From: Chitinophaga sp. MM2321
Lineage (GTDB): Bacteria; Bacteroidota; Bacteroidia; Chitinophagales; Chitinophagaceae
DNA: 64,000 nucleotides
Direction of reading: 5' to 3'
Assembly (NCBI RefSeq): GCF_964033635.1
Contig: NZ_OZ035533.1
Span: forward strand, 5,985,001 to 6,049,000
How positions within the stretch are numbered: position 1 is the first letter of the stretch; the number at the start of each line of letters is the position of its first letter. The notes beneath the pieces were generated by a model. The model was given only the letters and a program-made list of their open reading frames with translations, searched no databases and was not told the DNA's origin. Shown here one piece after another: positions 1 to 9,040 of this stretch. Made by a program: the position numbers and the translations under genes.

Positions 1-17
1 GTAGTTGCGGAAATAAT

Positions 18-63
18 AAACGCCGGTTCATCTGCCCAACAATGGCTGGATGAACCGGCGTTT
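18..63 (-). terminator. Hairpin terminator after the GH3/beta-lactamase gene
   Basis: A 15-bp perfect inverted repeat (18-32 with 49-63) around a 16-nt loop begins 13 nt past the stop of the minus-strand gene at 76-3057. The minus strand continues T-rich after the stem. It is likely a rho-independent terminator and could work on both strands. Confidence 0.7.
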
Positions 64-75
64 ATCTTTAATAAA

Positions 76-3057
76 TTATTTATTTATCGCTTCATATACC
101 ACATCCATCATTTTCCCTCTTGTATTCAGTGCTGATATTTTTGAATTGGAACCGCCATTAGGATACACGCGGTTACTCAGAAAAATGAAAACCATATTAT
201 TCACCGGATCAGCCCATACACAGGTTCCGGTAAAACCGGTATGGCCAAAAACCGCGCTGGAAGCATACTTTGCGGGATATGCTTCTCTCCTGGTTTTGTT
301 ATCTTTTTCAGGTTTATCAAACCCCAGTCCGCGGCGGCTGATATTACTGCTGTATGCTGTAAAAAGCTTGACCGTTTCCGGTTTAATATACTGTACCCCA
401 CCGAATGAACCCTTGTTCAGCAACATCTGCATAATAATTCCCAGATCATGCGCATTGGAAAACAACCCGGCATGACCGGCTACGCCGCCCAGCATGGCTG
501 CGCCGGGATCATGCACATCCCCACGTAGTAACTGTTCACGAAAAAAATGCTCGTGCTCCGTTGGTACCAGCGCCGACAAATCAAACCGTGTTCTTGGCAA
601 AAAGCCGGTGGTAGCCAGTCCCAGCGGATTATAAAAAGTATCCTGTACGTATACATTCAGTTTTTTTCCGGTTACCTGCTCTACTACCTTTCCCAGGAAA
701 AGGAAATCAAGATCACTGTAGACATAGCCCTGACGGGGCGACAACCTGCTGTCAAGAATTTTTTTCCAGATGGAGTCTACATAATCGTCATTCATATACA
801 TGCGATCCGCTACACGGATCATATGGGAGGGCTCCGCTGTAGGATGATACAGCAGCGTATCGGGATAGCCATCAGGATACAGCGTTTCCTTATAAAAAGG
901 AATGTAGGCAACCAGGCCCGCCTGATGCAACAACACATCGCGGATCTTCAAACCCGCTTTATCTGTACCCAGCACAAAAGGGAGATAATCGCCCAACGTA
1001 GCGTCGAGCCTTATTTTCCCTTCATCATAAAGGCGCATAACAGATATCGTGGTAGCACAAACCTTTGTTACGGATGCCAGGTCATAAATAGATTGTGGTG
1101 ATACCGGTTCCTTTTTGTTGTATTCGTAATGTCCGAAGCAACGGTTGTACACTATTTTCCCATCTTTCATTGCCAATACTTCACAGCCCGGAGCAGCGCC
1201 ACGGGCAATCATATCGCTGGCCAGGCCATCTATTTTCAGTAATGTCTGTTCGTTCAATCCGGCTGCCAGTGGTGAAGCCTTGAGTAATTCCGTGTACTGG
1301 TTTATTTCATACGTGATGCCTGTACCGGAAGGCAGACCGGGACAAACGGTTACCGGCAGTTTCCCTTTAGGGCCCAATTCTCCAAATAACAGGTCGGCAG
1401 CCACCCGCTGGGTGGTGCTGTCATCTTCATAAGCGGCGATGATAGCGGGTGCATCGCACCAGTTCTTAATGGCATACGGATTTCCGAATACCACGGTAAC
1501 GGAAGGCATTTCCTGTTGCAACTGGCGCACAATCAGTTTTTCCGCGAGCGATAAGCCAAAGTTGTTGGCCGGCCGGCGACTGAAGTCGTGCACACTGATA
1601 ATTACCGCCTTATAATCACGCTGGATGCGGGATACAATCGGCGCAATCTGTTGAACAGATTGACGGGAAGTGAAGATAAAAGCATCTGTACCGGGTTTAT
1701 ATGTTTTCACGGCTTCCAGGAAAGTATTGTTTACATCCGCGCCCACAGCTATTACAGCCAGCTTCTGTTGCACCATAGCCGGAGAAAACGGCACCAGTTT
1801 TTTATCGTTCCTCACCAGGGTAATCGCATTTTGTGCAATGCGGCGGCGCAGAGAATCTGTTTGTTCGTTAAGGTCGTTTGCCAGGTTGCGGGTATCAATC
1901 TGTTGCGGTTTCCACAGGCCCAGGTCATATTTGGCCCGCAGTACTTTTTTCACGCGTTCGTTCACTTCTTCCTCGCTGATCTGCCCGTTTTTGATAGCTT
2001 TTCTGATGGCGGCAACACTGCCGGCAGCGGTAGAAGGCAGGATCATGAGGTCGTTGCCTGCCAGCAGCGACTGTAAGGATTCCTGTCCTTTTGTATAGAA
2101 TTTCGCAATGCCCTTCATTTCCAGCGCATCGGTCACTACAAGTCCTTTAAATCCAAATTCGTTTTTCAGGATTTTGGTTACTGCGTTGTAGGAAATAGAG
2201 GTGGGCGTATTCGGTTTTTTATCGATAGCAGGTATATAGAGATGTCCTATCATGACGGCCCCTACACCTGCTTTGATGGCTTCCCGGAAAGGATACAGCT
2301 CCAGGGAGTCGAGTTGTTTCCGTGTTTTATTAATGGTAGGCAGATCAAGATGTGAATCCACATTCGTATCTCCATGACCTGGAAAATGTTTGGCGCAGGC
2401 CATTACACCTACGTCCTGCATGCCCTTGATGGTGGCTATACCCATACGGGCTACCTGGTATTTATTTTCCCCGAAAGAACGGTCATTAATGACCGGGTTG
2501 TTGGGATTGTTATTTACGTCCATGTCCGGCGCGAAGTCCATATGAATACCGAGCCGTTTGCACTGTTCTCCCATGATACGGCCTGCGTCATAAGCCAGGG
2601 CGGTATCCTGCACGGCGCCTATCATCATGTTGCGGGGTAATGAAATCACGCTGTCCAGGCGCATGCCGAGTCCCCATTCACCGTCGATAGCCACGAGTAA
2701 CGGCACTTTTGAAATGGACTGGTAGTAGTTGGTCAGGTTGGCTTGCCGTACCGGCCCTCCCTGGAAGAAGATGACGCCACCGACTTTGTTATCCTGAATA
2801 TCTTTTATTACTGCGTTGATATGATCCTGTCCCAGGTTGGAATGTGCACGGATCATAATGAGTTGTGCTATGCGCTCATCCGGGGTGAGCGACTGAAATA
2901 CGCTATCGGCCCACTGCGAGGCCCTGTCCTGCCGCGGATCTGTTTGTGTGGTTACCTTTTTATGTTTCTTCCCGTTGTTCGCACCGGACGGCATGGGAAT
3001 CGCATTCCCCGTCATCAGCAAGCCGGTAAGTCCTGCAACCAGTATTTGTTTCCTCAT
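76..3057 (-). CDS. GH3 beta-N-acetylglucosaminidase fused to a beta-lactamase-like serine hydrolase
   Basis: 993 residues with an N-terminal hydrophobic export signal (about 1-22). Residues about 50-385 are a NagZ-type glycoside hydrolase family 3 domain: KHFPGHGD at 223-230, the downstream His of the Asp-His pair at 236, and the nucleophile Asp310 in VVTDALEMKG. Residues about 400-590 resemble the second GH3 (alpha/beta sandwich) domain. Residues about 605-993 are a class C beta-lactamase/PBP-like serine hydrolase with SVTK at 662-665, YSD at 780-782 (in place of YxN) and HTG at 939-941. Known GH3 NagZ enzymes remove GlcNAc from muropeptides and the C-terminal fold acts on D-Ala peptides or esters, so a role in cell-wall turnover or recycling in the periplasm is inferred. 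GH3-beta-lactamase fusions of this length occur in Bacteroidota. Monocistronic, ending at a strong hairpin. Confidence 0.9.
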   Translation of the reverse strand: MRKQILVAGLTGLLMTGNAIPMPSGANNGKKHKKVTTQTDPRQDRASQWADSVFQSLTPDERIAQLIMIRAHSNLGQDHINAVIKDIQDNKVGGVIFFQGGPVRQANLTNYYQSISKVPLLVAIDGEWGLGMRLDSVISLPRNMMIGAVQDTALAYDAGRIMGEQCKRLGIHMDFAPDMDVNNNPNNPVINDRSFGENKYQVARMGIATIKGMQDVGVMACAKHFPGHGDTNVDSHLDLPTINKTRKQLDSLELYPFREAIKAGVGAVMIGHLYIPAIDKKPNTPTSISYNAVTKILKNEFGFKGLVVTDALEMKGIAKFYTKGQESLQSLLAGNDLMILPSTAAGSVAAIRKAIKNGQISEEEVNERVKKVLRAKYDLGLWKPQQIDTRNLANDLNEQTDSLRRRIAQNAITLVRNDKKLVPFSPAMVQQKLAVIAVGADVNNTFLEAVKTYKPGTDAFIFTSRQSVQQIAPIVSRIQRDYKAVIISVHDFSRRPANNFGLSLAEKLIVRQLQQEMPSVTVVFGNPYAIKNWCDAPAIIAAYEDDSTTQRVAADLLFGELGPKGKLPVTVCPGLPSGTGITYEINQYTELLKASPLAAGLNEQTLLKIDGLASDMIARGAAPGCEVLAMKDGKIVYNRCFGHYEYNKKEPVSPQSIYDLASVTKVCATTISVMRLYDEGKIRLDATLGDYLPFVLGTDKAGLKIRDVLLHQAGLVAYIPFYKETLYPDGYPDTLLYHPTAEPSHMIRVADRMYMNDDYVDSIWKKILDSRLSPRQGYVYSDLDFLFLGKVVEQVTGKKLNVYVQDTFYNPLGLATTGFLPRTRFDLSALVPTEHEHFFREQLLRGDVHDPGAAMLGGVAGHAGLFSNAHDLGIIMQMLLNKGSFGGVQYIKPETVKLFTAYSSNISRRGLGFDKPEKDNKTRREAYPAKYASSAVFGHTGFTGTCVWADPVNNMVFIFLSNRVYPNGGSNSKISALNTRGKMMDVVYEAINK

Positions 3058-3298
3058 GTCATAAACTTACAAATAATCGGGCAAGAATCCAGTAGCTGTC
3101 CGGCTGACAATCAACTAATTATTAATATTAATTATATGATTTTGTCAGACAGGAAGATATTCATTAAATTAGCATTCCTCTTTAACGATACTTTAGAGAT
3201 TACGGATAAAATTTAAAATATCTTTACTATTTTGCCGGAATCTTTCATATTACTTTAATCAATTGTAATTTTAATTACAAATACATTCAACTGTTTGC

Positions 3299-3306
3299 TA
3301 TATTTG
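3299..3306 (+). promoter_or_regulatory. Putative -7 promoter element for adk
   Basis: TATATTTG matches the Bacteroidota -7 consensus TAnnTTTG and lies 34 nt before the adk start. No TTTG-type -33 element is visible at the usual distance, so the call rests on the -7 word and its position. Confidence 0.45.
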
Positions 3307-3340
3307 CAACCTTGCGCGAAAACGTAGATTTTAATAAAAC

Positions 3341-3928
3341 ATGGTCAATCTCATTTTATTTGGCCCTCCCGGTAGTGGTAAGGGTACACAAAGTGCTAAG
3401 ATTATTGAAAAGTACGGACTTATACATCTGTCTACCGGCGATTTGCTGCGTAGTGAGATAGGTAATAAGACACCGTTGGGTCAGGAAGCCACTAAATTCA
3501 TGGATCAGGGATTACTGGTACCGGATGAAGTGGTGATAGGCATGATCAGTTCCAAGCTGGACGCTAATCCGGAAGCACGTGGTTTCATTTTCGACGGATT
3601 TCCCCGTACTACTGCTCAGGCAGAAGCACTGGATAAATTACTGGCGCTGAAAAAAACGGCGATATCAGTAGTATTATCCCTGGAAGTTCCGGAAGATGAA
3701 CTGATAAAACGTTTGCTGAACCGTGGTTTAACCTCCGGTCGCAGCGATGATGCTTCTGAAAGCGTGGTAAAAGCCCGTATCGTGGAGTATCATAATAAAA
3801 CGGCACCAGTGGCTGATCACTACGCCAAATTTGGTAAATTCAGGAAAGTGAAAGGCGATGGCAGCGAAGAAGAAGTTTTCGAACTGCTGAGCAAAGAAGT
3901 GAATGAACTGGTGGCTGAAAAGGTGTAA
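3341..3928 (+). CDS. adk: Adenylate kinase (short form)
   Basis: 195 residues. Catalyses ATP + AMP to 2 ADP in the cytoplasm. The P-loop GPPGSGKGT is at residues 8-16, followed by the AMP-binding STGDLLR stretch and the DGFPRT motif. The LID region is short (around GRSDDASES) with no zinc-binding cysteines, as in short-form adenylate kinases of about 190 residues. It lies upstream of obgE, an arrangement common in Bacteroidota, but here a strong terminator separates the two. A TAnnTTTG promoter word sits 34 nt upstream. Confidence 0.97.
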   Translation: MVNLILFGPPGSGKGTQSAKIIEKYGLIHLSTGDLLRSEIGNKTPLGQEATKFMDQGLLVPDEVVIGMISSKLDANPEARGFIFDGFPRTTAQAEALDKLLALKKTAISVVLSLEVPEDELIKRLLNRGLTSGRSDDASESVVKARIVEYHNKTAPVADHYAKFGKFRKVKGDGSEEEVFELLSKEVNELVAEKV

Positions 3929-3964
3929 CCTTTATTCATAAAGACTTTTATCATCTTATTATAC

Positions 3965-4047
3965 AACGCAAAGATTGTAAGTTGGCGGCTCATAGTACCG
4001 GGATGTACTAATTAGCTTAAACTTAACGATCTTTGCGTTTTGTTTTT
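3965..4047 (+). terminator. Long hairpin terminator between adk and obgE
   Basis: Arms 3965-3983 and 4020-4039 pair over 19 positions: 11 perfect pairs from AACGCAAAGAT, one G-U, one bulged A, then 5 more perfect pairs. A T-rich run follows (4038-4047). The 36-nt loop contains a further AGTAC/GTACT inverted repeat, so the terminator has a structured head. It should end adk transcripts and leave obgE partly independent. Confidence 0.75.
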
Positions 4048-4070
4048 CACGCTGTCTGACAACAGCGTGA
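4047..4070 (+). other. Second hairpin just upstream of obgE
   Basis: TCACGCTGT (4047-4055) pairs perfectly with ACAGCGTGA (4062-4070) around a 6-nt loop. It follows the adk terminator directly and ends 19 nt before the likely GTG start of obgE. No strong T-run follows. It could be a leader structure or an extra termination or processing stem. Confidence 0.45.
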
Positions 4071-4089
4071 CTTTAAAATTTTGAGACTA

Positions 4090-5124
4090 GTGGAAAAAGC
4101 GAACTTCGTAGATTATATCCGTGTATTTTGTAAATCCGGGAAAGGCGGCGCCGGCAGTATGCATTTTATGCGTACCAAATTCAATGCGCAGGCCGGTCCG
4201 GATGGTGGTGATGGCGGCAGAGGCGGGCACGTTATCTTAAGAGGTAATGCCCAGTTATGGACCCTGTTGCACCTGCGCTGGCATAAAAACCTGCTGGCGG
4301 AAGATGGTGAAAACGGCAGTGGCGACAACTGCACAGGCCGCTTTGGAAAGGATATCATTATCGAAGTACCGCTGGGCACACAAGCCAAAGATGAAGAAAC
4401 CGGCCGCATAGAAGCCGAAATACTACACGATGGCCAGGAATTGATCTGGATTCCCGGCGGTCAGGGCGGCAAAGGCAACGCCTACTTCAAATCCGCTACC
4501 AACCAAACACCCGAATATGCCCAACCAGGCATGCCCGGCACCGAAGGCTGGAAAGTAGTAGAACTGAAAGTACTGGCAGACGTAGGACTGGTAGGATTCC
4601 CCAATGCCGGTAAATCCACCCTCCTTTCTACACTCACCGCTGCCAAACCCAAAGTAGCCGATTACGCTTTTACCACCCTCACCCCCCAACTGGGTATGGT
4701 GGAATACCGCGACAACAAATCATTCTGTATCGCAGATCTTCCCGGTATTATTGAAGGCGCCCACGAAGGAAAAGGATTAGGTCACCGATTTTTACGACAT
4801 ATTGAAAGAAACGCCGTATTATTATTCCTGATTCCTGCCGACAGTGCTGATCACCGTAAAGAGTTTGATGTACTGGTAAATGAGCTGGAACAATATAATC
4901 CCGAATTACTGGATAAACAGTTTCTGCTGGCCATCAGTAAAAGCGATATGCTGGATGATGAGCTGAAAGCCGCTATATCAGCGGAATTACCGGAAAATGT
5001 ACCACACGTATTTATCTCGTCCGTAACACAACTGGGGCTGAGTGAATTGAAAGATATTTTGTGGACTGCCCTTACTGCCAATAACAACAAGGTAAATACC
5101 GGGGACACTGTGAAAGCAGAATAA
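4090..5124 (+). CDS. obgE: Obg family GTPase (ribosome assembly)
   Basis: 344 residues from the GTG at 4090; an in-frame TTG at 4081 would add MRL. The GTG start gives MEKANFVDY, which fits the family's usual N-terminus, so it is preferred. Residues about 3-158 form the glycine-rich Obg fold ([19 protein letters not shown]). The GTPase domain has G1 GFPNAGKS at about 169-176, G3 DLPG at about 216-219 and G4 SKSD (for NKxD) at about 283-286. Obg proteins bind the 50S subunit and are usually essential. The long C-terminal extension of some Obg proteins is absent. Confidence 0.95.
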   Translation: MEKANFVDYIRVFCKSGKGGAGSMHFMRTKFNAQAGPDGGDGGRGGHVILRGNAQLWTLLHLRWHKNLLAEDGENGSGDNCTGRFGKDIIIEVPLGTQAKDEETGRIEAEILHDGQELIWIPGGQGGKGNAYFKSATNQTPEYAQPGMPGTEGWKVVELKVLADVGLVGFPNAGKSTLLSTLTAAKPKVADYAFTTLTPQLGMVEYRDNKSFCIADLPGIIEGAHEGKGLGHRFLRHIERNAVLLFLIPADSADHRKEFDVLVNELEQYNPELLDKQFLLAISKSDMLDDELKAAISAELPENVPHVFISSVTQLGLSELKDILWTALTANNNKVNTGDTVKAE

Positions 5125-5185
5125 CTGGTGCAGTGCTGAATGGGATAACAACGCCAACGTTCGTTTTTATACGATCCCACATACC

Positions 5186-5881
5186 ATGAATATATTTGTA
5201 AAACTGGCAGCGCCCGCACTGGCGCTGCTTGCATCCTGCCAGCAATCTGCCGTCCCCGGAATGGAAAGGCCTGTACAAATTGATACAATGCTGCTGGTAG
5301 CGCCTCCGGCACAATCAGCCGTTAAAGTAGCCTCCAACGAAGTATCTGTGGTAAGTCACGACTCTACTACGTATATCCGTTTCGGTGATTGTTACCTGTC
5401 GCTCGACTGGATTTCCCCGGACCACGCCCGCAATGATTTTGAACTTCGTCCGGATACCCTCTTCTTCACCCTCCGCCGTCATCATACCATCGAAGGCCAG
5501 ATGCTGGCCATCACTACCCGCGAAACGGAGAAAATTAAAGTCTCCCAAAGCTATGAAACCAGTATCGTTATTGGTACCGTAGCACTTAAAAACTGGAAGC
5601 ACTACCGCGCCGGTTGGGAAATGCTTACTGCCGAAGCCAATAACTTTTTTATCTGCAAAAGATATACGCTCCAGGAACGCACCCTGTTTCCCGCCTTCAG
5701 CCTCCCGGCATTACAGCAATACGTGAAAAAAAATTATAGTAAAGACGTGTATGCCCGTATTGCACACACGGAAAAGATCCCGCAGGCCACTATCAGCACC
5801 TACTACCTGAAACTGAACAGTCTCAGTAAAAGAACAGCTGCGAGGATCAACAAACTGCTGGTCATAGAGGTAGCTTTCTAA
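5186..5881 (+). CDS. Hypothetical lipoprotein
   Basis: 231 residues. The N-terminus MNIFVKLAAPALALLASCQ is a lipoprotein signal with lipobox LLASC, so the mature protein is probably membrane-anchored in the periplasm or on the outer membrane. The rest is soluble, with no motif I recognise. A Lys/Thr/Tyr-rich C-terminal half contains the segment AFSLPALQQYVKKNYSKDVY. It lies 61 nt after obgE on the same strand and converges with the PepSY gene 54 nt away. Function unknown. Confidence 0.75.
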   Translation: MNIFVKLAAPALALLASCQQSAVPGMERPVQIDTMLLVAPPAQSAVKVASNEVSVVSHDSTTYIRFGDCYLSLDWISPDHARNDFELRPDTLFFTLRRHHTIEGQMLAITTRETEKIKVSQSYETSIVIGTVALKNWKHYRAGWEMLTAEANNFFICKRYTLQERTLFPAFSLPALQQYVKKNYSKDVYARIAHTEKIPQATISTYYLKLNSLSKRTAARINKLLVIEVAF

Positions 5882-5935
5882 AATGAGGCTGTTATCTTCA
5901 TTTGTTTATCTGCAAAAATTTCCCGCTAAAATATT

Positions 5936-7177
5936 TTATGCAGCTACTGCTGTAGCAGTTATCCTGCTTTTAGCTTTAGGGCCTTTCTTTTTCTTCATCG
6001 TCCTGTTAATCCACAGTATGGTGCCGGTAGTAGGGAAAGTAACGCCCAGCAATGCAATGATGAGGGCAAATACTTTTGAGGTTTTTCCGAAAATGGCGCC
6101 TGTGTGCAGCGGTTTAACGCTGCTGCGGATTTGTTGGCCCAGGTTCTTTTCTCCAAAAGTCTGTGATTTGAGCACCTTGCCACTGAACTGATCCAGGTAA
6201 TAGCTGGTAGTAGCGCCTTCGTGCAGGGTTCCCGCGGGGAGCAGGGTTACCATAAAGGCCGCAGCAGTGTCTTTGGGCGCCATCAGGGAATAATATTGAG
6301 CATCCGGTACCTGTTGCTTTACCTGTGCCAACGCTGTTTCAAAAGAAATAGTTTTATGGGTGATGACAGGATCCGGTACAGAAACCGGCGCTTCCGTCGG
6401 TTTGGGAGAAGTGCCCAATGCGGCATACAGCCCTTTGCTAAACCATTCGGACCCGATAGTTAACCCCGTAAAAGCAGATACAAAAAGGAATATCGCGGCG
6501 TAGAAACCCAGTACGATGTGCAGGTCGTGGTTCAGGCGCTTCCAGCCCCTGTCCCACTTCACTTTGATGCGTTGTTTGAGAATGTTCCGGGTTTTAGGCC
6601 ACCAGAGTACAATACCGGTGATCAGTATAAATACGAAGATGAGGGTACTGATCCCTGTTATCATCTTTCCTGTGTCGCCCGCCAGCAGCCAGCGATGCAA
6701 TGAAAAGATCTTATAATAAAATGTTTGCTGATAGCTGTATAGTTCCACCACTTTGCCGGTGTAAGGATTTACAAACGCCGTGCGGCCACCCTTTTCTTTC
6801 TTTGGGGGTGCATTCTTTTCGGCAGCTTTTACATCCTTATTGCCTGCTACTTTATTTTGTGCAGGCGCCGCCCCTTTCACTTCTTTCTTTCCGCCTTTCT
6901 TTTTTTCGTCCAGCGACACGGCCAGGGTACGGGAAGGATCTGCAAATACCTGGATGCGGGACACGCCGGCGCCGGGCACCTGTTGCTTTACCATGGCGGC
7001 TATTTCGTCCAGCGGAAGACGCTGGGCGGCAGGTTGCACGTAGTAACGGTCATGGTTAAACGCTTCTGTCAGTTCCTTTTCAAAAACCAGCAATGAGCCG
7101 GTCAGGCAACTAATCGTAATAACCAGGCCGGCCGCCAGACCAAGATATAAGTGTATACGGCGAAAAAAAACTTTCAT
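5936..7177 (-). CDS. PepSY-associated transmembrane protein
   Basis: 413 residues from the ATG at 7177; upstream in-frame codons to 7207 give a poor N-terminus. The protein starts MKVFFRRIHLYLGLAAGL, the usual opening of PepSY_TM ('iron-regulated membrane') proteins. About four membrane segments are visible: near residues 8-35, a GLVLWW-like segment in the middle, HIVLGFYAAIFLFVSAFTGL, and ALIIALLGVTFPTTGTILWI. The first periplasmic loop holds a PepSY-like region and a Lys/Ala/Pro-rich low-complexity stretch. Relatives are often co-regulated with siderophore receptors and are thought to reduce or handle imported ferric chelates. No receptor is adjacent here, so an iron role is family-based only. 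Confidence 0.88.
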   Translation of the reverse strand: MKVFFRRIHLYLGLAAGLVITISCLTGSLLVFEKELTEAFNHDRYYVQPAAQRLPLDEIAAMVKQQVPGAGVSRIQVFADPSRTLAVSLDEKKKGGKKEVKGAAPAQNKVAGNKDVKAAEKNAPPKKEKGGRTAFVNPYTGKVVELYSYQQTFYYKIFSLHRWLLAGDTGKMITGISTLIFVFILITGIVLWWPKTRNILKQRIKVKWDRGWKRLNHDLHIVLGFYAAIFLFVSAFTGLTIGSEWFSKGLYAALGTSPKPTEAPVSVPDPVITHKTISFETALAQVKQQVPDAQYYSLMAPKDTAAAFMVTLLPAGTLHEGATTSYYLDQFSGKVLKSQTFGEKNLGQQIRSSVKPLHTGAIFGKTSKVFALIIALLGVTFPTTGTILWINRTMKKKKGPKAKSRITATAVAA

Positions 7178-7276
7178 AGCAGATCGATCCAAAAGGCAAA
7201 GAAACAATCATAACCCGGAACGGTCTACGCAAAACGGGAAAAAGATTTACGCAAAACGGAATTTTTTGCAAAAAAA

Positions 7277-7321
7277 GGGCAGGTAAGCACCGGACCTTTA
7301 AAACCCGTTGCTCACCTGCCC
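7277..7321 (-). terminator. Terminator downstream of ybaB
   Basis: GGGCAGGTAAGCA (7277-7289) pairs with TGCTCACCTGCCC (7309-7321), 12 of 13 positions. On the minus strand the stem is followed by a run of T. It lies between the ybaB stop and the PepSY start, so it ends the ybaB transcript. Confidence 0.8.
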
Positions 7322-7344
7322 CTGTATGCGGCTGCGTGAACCGC

Positions 7345-7647
7345 TTATAATAACCCGCCCAGCATACCACCGGCGGCATTCTTCATTTCTGCTTCCCAGG
7401 AACCCTCTGCATCTTTCAGCGCACGGTTTAAAGCGGTGAGCAACAGGTCTTCCATTTCTTCCTTGCGTTCAGGCGCAAAAAGGTGCGCGGCAATATCAAT
7501 ACTTTTTACCTGGCGGTTACCATCCACCGATACTTTTACCGCACCGTCACCGGCTTCCCCTTCCAGTGTTACATTCGCCAGACGCGCTTTACCTTCTTTC
7601 ATTTTTTGCTGGATCTGTGTCAGCTTACCAAATAAATCACCAAACAT
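7345..7647 (-). CDS. ybaB: YbaB/EbfC family nucleoid-associated protein
   Basis: 100 residues, the usual family length. It begins MFGDLFGKLTQIQQKMKEGK, followed by the conserved segment with GEAGDGAVKVSVDGNRQVKS. Members form small dimers that bind DNA and are often found with dnaX and recR; neither is in this window. Single-gene unit with its own terminator. Confidence 0.92.
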   Translation of the reverse strand: MFGDLFGKLTQIQQKMKEGKARLANVTLEGEAGDGAVKVSVDGNRQVKSIDIAAHLFAPERKEEMEDLLLTALNRALKDAEGSWEAEMKNAAGGMLGGLL

Positions 7648-7786
7648 GTTCGTGTGTTTTTAAGAACTGCAAAGATAAGCGATTACAGCCGCTCTGCATA
7701 AGGCTTTGATATGCATATTTTTTTTTATAAGCGATGGTGGAAGCAACAATTCCGTATCTTACCAGCAGGTAATAGTATCAGCAAAA

Positions 7787-9022
7787 ATGGAAACAAAGGT
7801 TTGTATCATTGGCGCCGGTCCCGGTGGCGCTTGCGCGGCTTTACAGCTGGCACAACTTGGCATTGAATGTATCGTGGCAGATAAAGCAGTGTTCCCGAGA
7901 GATAAAGTCTGCGGCGATGGTCTCAGCGGAAAAGTGCTCACCATACTTGAACGGATAGACAAGGAAATGGGTGCCCGCCTGCAAAAAGCTGCCTTTAAAA
8001 TGGATAGCTGGGGCGTAAAGTTTGTCGCACCTAATCGCATCGGTATGGATATTCCTTACAAACCCGATTACGAGAACCATAAAAATGATCCCCGTGGCTT
8101 TGTATGCAAACGCATCGATTTCGACAATTTCCTGGTAGACGAAATGAAACGCCGCCCGGAAATCCGTTTGTTTGAAGGCGTAAGTATAGATAAATACCGG
8201 CTGGAGGAAGATGGATATTATCTCTCTAATAATGATGGCTCCTTCCAGGTAAAAGCGCAGGTGATCCTGGTTGCCAACGGCGCCCATTCTGCCTTTACCA
8301 AAGATGTAGCCGGTATAAAAATGGAACCGGAACACTATGTGGCCGGCATCCGCGCCTATTATAAAGGCATCACCGGACTACATACAGACAATTTCATAGA
8401 ACTGCATTTCCTTAAAAATATGTTGCCCGGCTACCTCTGGATTTTCCCGCTCCCCAATGGCGAAGCCAATGTGGGCGTAGGTATGCTCAGCAACAATGCC
8501 CGCAACAAAAAGGTAAACCTGAAAAAACTGATGCTCGAAACGGTGGTAACAGATCCTACCATGAAGGACCGTTTTAAAGACGCCACCCTGGTTGGAAACA
8601 TAGATGGCTACGGACTTCCATTGGGCAGCAAAAAAAGAAAACTCCACGGCGAACGGTATATGCTGGTAGGCGATGCGGGGTACCTCATCGATCCTTTCAC
8701 AGGTGAAGGCATCGGCAATGCGCTGTACTCCGGCAGAATAGCCGCCCAGCAGGCAGCTGCGGCCATCGCTGCCAACGACTACTCCGATAAGTTTTTTGAT
8801 GCCTACGACGAAAATGTATACCGCATCCTGGGACCGGAATTAGAGGTGAGCACCAAACTGCAGAAACTCATCAAATACCCATGGCTGTTTAATATGCTGA
8901 TGAAAATGGGCTCCCGCAATAAACAACTGAAAGACCTGATGTCCTGCATGTTCCATGAAGTAGACCTGCGGAAAAAACTAGGGAATCCAATGTTCTATGT
9001 AAAGCTGTTATTTAATAGATAA
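7787..9022 (+). CDS. FAD-dependent oxidoreductase, geranylgeranyl reductase family
   Basis: 411 residues from the ATG at 7787; the longer reading frame from 7706 adds a non-conserved Phe-rich tail and is rejected. The N-terminal FAD-binding motif GAGPGGACAA is near residues 8-17, followed by DKVCGDGLSGK, typical of the geranylgeranyl reductase/ChlP-like group. The second FAD motif GERYMLVGDAGYLIDPFTGE lies around residue 290. Relatives reduce isoprenoid chains or halogenate or oxidise lipids; the substrate here cannot be read from sequence. The DUF2891 gene follows 18 nt downstream on the same strand. Confidence 0.85.
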   Translation: METKVCIIGAGPGGACAALQLAQLGIECIVADKAVFPRDKVCGDGLSGKVLTILERIDKEMGARLQKAAFKMDSWGVKFVAPNRIGMDIPYKPDYENHKNDPRGFVCKRIDFDNFLVDEMKRRPEIRLFEGVSIDKYRLEEDGYYLSNNDGSFQVKAQVILVANGAHSAFTKDVAGIKMEPEHYVAGIRAYYKGITGLHTDNFIELHFLKNMLPGYLWIFPLPNGEANVGVGMLSNNARNKKVNLKKLMLETVVTDPTMKDRFKDATLVGNIDGYGLPLGSKKRKLHGERYMLVGDAGYLIDPFTGEGIGNALYSGRIAAQQAAAAIAANDYSDKFFDAYDENVYRILGPELEVSTKLQKLIKYPWLFNMLMKMGSRNKQLKDLMSCMFHEVDLRKKLGNPMFYVKLLFNR

Positions 9023-9040
9023 TATAATAATTTTTCTTTT

